NCBI GenBank assembly: GCA_039811865.1
Contig: JBDHZK010000100.1
Span: 1 to 10,056, forward strand
Length of the DNA stretch: 10,056 nucleotides
Reading direction: 5' to 3'
DNA from: JBDHZK01 sp039811865
Lineage (GTDB): Bacteria; Actinomycetota; Actinomycetes; Propionibacteriales; Propionibacteriaceae
The notes beneath the pieces were generated by a model. That model searched no databases. It had not been told where the DNA came from and saw only the letters and a program-made list of their open reading frames with translations. The first letter of the stretch is position 1. The number at the start of each line of letters is the position of its first letter. Positions 7,070 through 10,056 of this stretch are shown here, piece after piece. Made by a program: the position numbers and the translations under genes.

Positions 7070-7987
7070 TTGCGGCTCGTGTTCGCGGGTACGCCGCAGG
7101 TCGCCTTAGCTTCCCTGCGGCGCCTGCTAGAGGGGCCGGACGAGGTGGTCGGGGTGATCACCCGGCCCGACGCTCCCGCCGGGCGGGGGCGCCGAATGAC
7201 GGCATCCCCGGTCGCCGCGTTGGCCGTCGAGGCCGGGGTGCCGGTCCTGAAGCCCGCCCACCCGCGCGATCCCGGCTTCCAGGCCGAACTCGCCGCCCTT
7301 GAACCCGACTGCTGCCCGGTGGTCGCATACGGGGCGCTACTTCCGGCGTCCGCGCTGGCCGTCCCGCGCTACGGCTGGGTGAACCTGCACTTTTCCCTGC
7401 TGCCGCGCTGGCGCGGGGCGGCGCCCGTGCAGCGGGCCATCTGGGCCGGCGACCCGGTGAGCGGCGTCACCACCTTTCGGATCGTCCGCGAACTCGACGC
7501 GGGTCCGGTCTACCGGCGCCTGGAAGTCCCGATCGCGGCGGGCGAGACTTCCGGGGAGTTGCTCGCGCGGTTGGCCGACGTGGGTGCCGGGGTGCTCGCC
7601 GAGACAATGTGGGACGTGGCCGGTGGCGTCGCGCCGCGCGACCAGCCGGCCGACGGCGTGACGTTGGCTGCGAAGTTGGAGGTCGCGGACGCCCGGATCG
7701 ACTGGTCGGCGCGCGTCGAGGTCATCGAGCGCCTGGTCCGGGCTTGCACACCCGACCCGGGAGCCTGGACCCTGCTGGACGGCGAGCGGCTCAAGATCGT
7801 CCGGGTGGCCGAGGGCGGCCAACCGGATCTGGCTCCGGGGGAATGCTCGGTGTCGAAGCGCGAGGTGCAGGTCGGGACGGGCACGCGGCCCCTGCGCCTG
7901 GTGAGCGTGCAGCCGATGGGCAAGAAGGAGATGGCCGGTGCCGACTGGGCTCGGGGGTTGCGTCGCCCCGAGCCGCGGTTCACCTGA
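7070..7987 (+). CDS. fmt: Methionyl-tRNA formyltransferase
   Basis: Transfers a formyl group from 10-formyltetrahydrofolate to the amino group of methionyl-initiator tRNA, preparing it for bacterial translation initiation. The 305-aa length is normal. The N-terminal Rossmann-like catalytic domain (1-190) starts RLVFAGTP (2-9). It carries the catalytic triad Asn105 and His107 in VNLHFSLLPRWRG (104-116) and Asp143 in ELDAGPVY (141-148). The C-terminal tRNA-binding OB-fold domain (about 205-300) includes AAKLEVADARIDWS and ends with the usual DWARG-type segment. The start is TTG at 7070, one base after the LtrA-family stop, with GAGGGG at 7059-7064 five bases upstream. No better ATG or GTG exists before the GTP motif. 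The stop overlaps the rsmB ATG as TGATG. Confidence 0.96.
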   Translation: MRLVFAGTPQVALASLRRLLEGPDEVVGVITRPDAPAGRGRRMTASPVAALAVEAGVPVLKPAHPRDPGFQAELAALEPDCCPVVAYGALLPASALAVPRYGWVNLHFSLLPRWRGAAPVQRAIWAGDPVSGVTTFRIVRELDAGPVYRRLEVPIAAGETSGELLARLADVGAGVLAETMWDVAGGVAPRDQPADGVTLAAKLEVADARIDWSARVEVIERLVRACTPDPGAWTLLDGERLKIVRVAEGGQPDLAPGECSVSKREVQVGTGTRPLRLVSVQPMGKKEMAGADWARGLRRPEPRFT

Positions 7988-9321
7988 TGACGCCGCGTGC
8001 CACCGGGCGGCGGCGACGGCCTGATCCCGCCCGCGAGCTGGCGTTCGACGTGCTGCGCGATGTGCACGCCGACGACGCCTACGCCAACCTCGCGCTGGGC
8101 CAACGACTGGCCAGCGCAGGGCTCGACGCCCGGGACGCTGCGTTCGCCACCGAGCTGGTCGCCGGCACGTGCCGGGGCGAGGGGACGTACGACGCCGTTC
8201 TGACGGCGGCCTCCGGTCGCGATCTGGACCGGCTCGATCCGATGGTGGTGGACGTTCTTCGCCTTGGCGCCCATCAACTGCTGGCCATGCGAGTGCCGGC
8301 TCACGCCGCGGTTGCGGCGAGTGTCGACCTCGCGGCCGCGGTGGTGGGCGAACGCGTCACCGGGCTGGTGAATGCCGTGTTGCGCAGGGCGGCCGCACGC
8401 GACCTAAACGGCTGGATCGAGTCGCTGTCGAAGGGCTTGGAGGCCCCGGACGTTCTAGCCCTGCGGACGTCCCACCCCCGCTGGATCGTCGACGCCTACG
8501 CCGACTCCTTACCTTCGGATGAGTTGGAGCCAGCGCTCGCGGCGAACAACATTGCGCCCCGCACGTGCTTGGTCGTCCGCCCGGGTTTGGCGCAGGTGGA
8601 CGAACTCCCCGGCGAGCCGACGCCCTATTCGCCCTACGGGGCGTTGTTGGCCGGTAACCCTGCGGGCGTCCCGGCGGTGCGGGCCGGGCGCGCCGGCGTC
8701 CAGGACGAAGGCTCGCAGCTGGTCGCCCTCGCGCTTGCCCGCGTGGCCGACGCGGACGGACCCTGGCTCGACCTGTGCGCCGGTCCCGGCGGTAAGACGG
8801 CGCTGCTCACCGGGCTCGCGCGCGCGGGGGGAACCTGGCTGCTGGCCAACGAGGTGCAGCCGCATCGGGCCGTGCTGGTCGCCCGGGCGCTGCGGGCCTA
8901 CCCGGGACGTCCGAACGTCGTCTGCGCCGACGGGACGCGAGCGGCGTGGCGCCCCGGGGCTTTCGCCGCCGTGCTGGCGGACGTCCCCTGCACCGGCCTC
9001 GGGGCCCTGCGCCGTCGCCCGGAGTCGCGCTGGCGGCGCCATGCCGATGACCTGGCCGACCTGCGTCCGCTGCAACTCGGGTTGCTGAACGCGGCCTTGG
9101 ACGCCGTGCGCCCCGGCGGGGTGGTGGGCTACGTCACCTGCTCGCCACACCGAGCCGAAACCGCAGAAATCGTGGCGGCCGTCGCCGACCGGGTCGACGT
9201 CCTGGCCGCTGCCGCCGCCTTGCCGGAGGTTCCCGATTGCGCGGTCGGCGATTTCGTCCAGCTTTGGCCCCACCGCCACGGAACCGACGCGATGTTCTTG
9301 GCGCTGTTGCGTCGGCGCTGA
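7987..9321 (+). CDS. rsmB: 16S rRNA (cytosine-967-C5)-methyltransferase RsmB (Fmu/Sun)
   Basis: SAM-dependent methyltransferase expected to form m5C967 of 16S rRNA (E. coli numbering), 444 aa. The N-terminal NusB-like RNA-binding domain (about 13-140) includes ARELAFDVL (15-23) and VTGLVNAVLRR (124-134). The methyltransferase domain has QDEGSQLVALAL (239-250), the SAM-binding motif LDLCAGPGGKTALL (261-274), motif IV DVPCTGLGALRRRPESRW (332-349) with Cys335, and motif VI TCSPH (384-388) with the catalytic nucleophile Cys385. The ATG at 7987 overlaps the fmt TGA (TGATG). No good ribosome site is present, so translation is probably coupled to fmt. The frame is open further upstream to 7609, but that extension lies within fmt and has no homology to the family. 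The fmt-rsmB pairing is widespread in bacteria. Confidence 0.95.
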   Translation: MTPRATGRRRRPDPARELAFDVLRDVHADDAYANLALGQRLASAGLDARDAAFATELVAGTCRGEGTYDAVLTAASGRDLDRLDPMVVDVLRLGAHQLLAMRVPAHAAVAASVDLAAAVVGERVTGLVNAVLRRAAARDLNGWIESLSKGLEAPDVLALRTSHPRWIVDAYADSLPSDELEPALAANNIAPRTCLVVRPGLAQVDELPGEPTPYSPYGALLAGNPAGVPAVRAGRAGVQDEGSQLVALALARVADADGPWLDLCAGPGGKTALLTGLARAGGTWLLANEVQPHRAVLVARALRAYPGRPNVVCADGTRAAWRPGAFAAVLADVPCTGLGALRRRPESRWRRHADDLADLRPLQLGLLNAALDAVRPGGVVGYVTCSPHRAETAEIVAAVADRVDVLAAAAALPEVPDCAVGDFVQLWPHRHGTDAMFLALLRRR

Positions 9322-9330
9322 CAGCGCCGA
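9312..9330 (+). terminator. Perfect 8-bp hairpin spanning the rsmB stop codon
   Basis: TCGGCGCT (9312-9319) and AGCGCCGA (9323-9330) are exact reverse complements separated by a three-base loop, GAC. The rsmB TGA (9319-9321) lies in the loop and the top of the left arm. A further GGCGCT at 9339-9344 could compete for AGCGCC (9323-9328). No T-run follows. Together with a new promoter about 60 bases downstream, this fits a T-less actinobacterial terminator, but a role in translation termination or mRNA stability is equally open. Confidence 0.5.
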
Positions 9331-9391
9331 TGTTGCCGGGCGCTCAGATGCGGGAAATCGCCTGGTCGGGTCCGGTGTTCCGGCCCCCCGA

Positions 9392-9397
9392 TACGCT
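9392..9397 (+). promoter_or_regulatory. -10 element of a probable leaderless rpe promoter
   Basis: TACGCT (TANNNT type) ends six bases before the GTG at 9404. This would place transcription start on the first base of the start codon. No Shine-Dalgarno precedes either GTG 9404 or the ATG two codons later. No clear -35 hexamer is seen. The arrangement closely resembles the one upstream of priA. Confidence 0.6.
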
Positions 9398-9403
9398 GCG
9401 GTC

Positions 9404-10056
9404 GTGGGTATGAAAATCACTCCGAGCATTCTCAACGCCGATTTTGCGAACATGGCGCGTGAGGTCGGCAAGATCTCCAGCGCCGACGGGGTCCACATCG
9501 ATGTCATGGACTACCACTTCGTCCCGAATCTGACCCTGGGCCTGCCGATGGTGGAAGGCATCCGTCGCGCCACGGACAAGATGCTGGACATCCACCTGAT
9601 GATCGCCGAGCCCGACCGCTGGGCCACGTCCTACGCCGAGGCCGGCGCCGAGTCGGTCACCTTCCACATCGAGGCTAGTAACGCACCCGTTCGGCTAGCC
9701 CGGGAGCTGCGGGCGGCGGGCGCGCGGGCATCCATGGCGCTGCGTCCGGCGACCCCGATCGAGCCCTACGAGGACCTGTTGGGCGAACTGGACATGATCC
9801 TGATCATGACCGTCGAGCCCGGTTTTGGAGGCCAGAAGTTCCTCGATCTGACGTTGCCGAAGATCAGGCGGACGCGCGAACTGATCGCCAAGCACGGACT
9901 CGATCTTTGGGTCCAGGTGGACGGCGGCGTCGGGCCCGACACCATCGCACGCTGTGCGCAGGCGGGGGCGGACGTCTTCGTCGCGGGTTCGGCGGTGTTT
10001 TCCGCCGACGACCCGGACGCAATGGTCAACTCCCTGCGCGACAAGGCCACGGCCGC
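9404..10056 (+). CDS. rpe: Ribulose-5-phosphate 3-epimerase (partial, runs off the window end)
   Basis: Interconverts ribulose 5-phosphate and xylulose 5-phosphate in the non-oxidative pentose phosphate pathway, with a metal-dependent TIM-barrel fold. The reading frame is open to the last base with no stop, so the 3' end is missing. About 217 codons are visible, which is nearly the whole protein for a family of about 220-230 residues. Numbered from the ATG at 9410, the motifs are KITPSILNADF (2-12) and VHIDVMD (28-34) with metal ligands His29 and Asp31. Next come HFVPNLTLG (36-44), HLM (62-64) with His62, VEPGFGGQKF (135-144), DGGV (171-174) with Asp171, and the phosphate-binding VAGSAVF (191-197). 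GTG 9404 is preferred because of the -10 spacing. ATG 9410, which would remove two residues, remains possible. It probably begins a new transcription unit. Confidence 0.94.
   Translation, partial: MGMKITPSILNADFANMAREVGKISSADGVHIDVMDYHFVPNLTLGLPMVEGIRRATDKMLDIHLMIAEPDRWATSYAEAGAESVTFHIEASNAPVRLARELRAAGARASMALRPATPIEPYEDLLGELDMILIMTVEPGFGGQKFLDLTLPKIRRTRELIAKHGLDLWVQVDGGVGPDTIARCAQAGADVFVAGSAVFSADDPDAMVNSLRDKATA

Noticed and set aside
7609..7986. N-terminal extension of the rsmB frame by 126 codons
   Set aside because: It overlaps the conserved fmt C-terminal domain and is Arg/Gly-rich without similarity to the family. ATG 7987 gives the expected NusB-domain start.
10000..10056. Possible truncation of rpe
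   Set aside because: The frame simply reaches the window edge near the normal family length, so the missing stop is an artefact of the cut.

Overview
This window is a high-G+C stretch of housekeeping chromosome from an actinobacterium. The evidence is the actinobacteria-specific integration host factor gene mihF at the left edge, the order mihF-gmk-rpoZ-coaBC-metK-priA-fmt-rsmB-rpe, frequent GTG and TTG starts, a PriA that has lost its helicase motifs, and two promoters that place the -10 box directly before a start codon (leaderless mRNAs). As I remember it, the same order occurs in Streptomyces and, with gaps, in Mycobacterium. I cannot assign a genus from the sequence alone. All genes lie on the + strand. 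I see no tRNA, rRNA, CRISPR array, insertion sequence or phage gene.

Layout. Positions 30-3759 form a compact, probably co-transcribed block: mihF (nucleoid protein), gmk (guanylate kinase), rpoZ (RNA polymerase omega), coaBC (coenzyme A biosynthesis) and metK (S-adenosylmethionine synthetase). coaBC and metK overlap by ATGA. A 57-bp gap with a GC-rich hairpin and a -10-like TAGCAT leads to priA (3817-5772), which probably begins a new leaderless transcript. priA is followed after 45 bp by an LtrA-family membrane protein gene (5818-7068). Then come fmt (7070-7987, 1-nt gap, TTG start) and rsmB (7987-9321, TGATG overlap). A perfect 8-bp hairpin spans the rsmB stop codon. A second leaderless-type promoter then precedes rpe, which runs off the right end without a stop.

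How the genes fit together. The block joins nucleotide supply (Gmk), transcription (omega), cofactor supply (CoaBC, MetK), replication restart (PriA) and translation (Fmt formylates initiator tRNA; RsmB methylates 16S rRNA with the SAM made by MetK). Rpe connects to the pentose phosphate pathway and, in many actinobacteria, to neighbouring riboflavin genes. The one outlier is the LtrA-family gene, a polytopic membrane protein of unknown function placed between priA and fmt.

I did not find a previously undescribed system. The points most worth a second look are the ltrA insertion, the two leaderless promoters, the stop-codon hairpin after rsmB and several start-codon decisions. No stretch longer than 300 bases lacks a gene.
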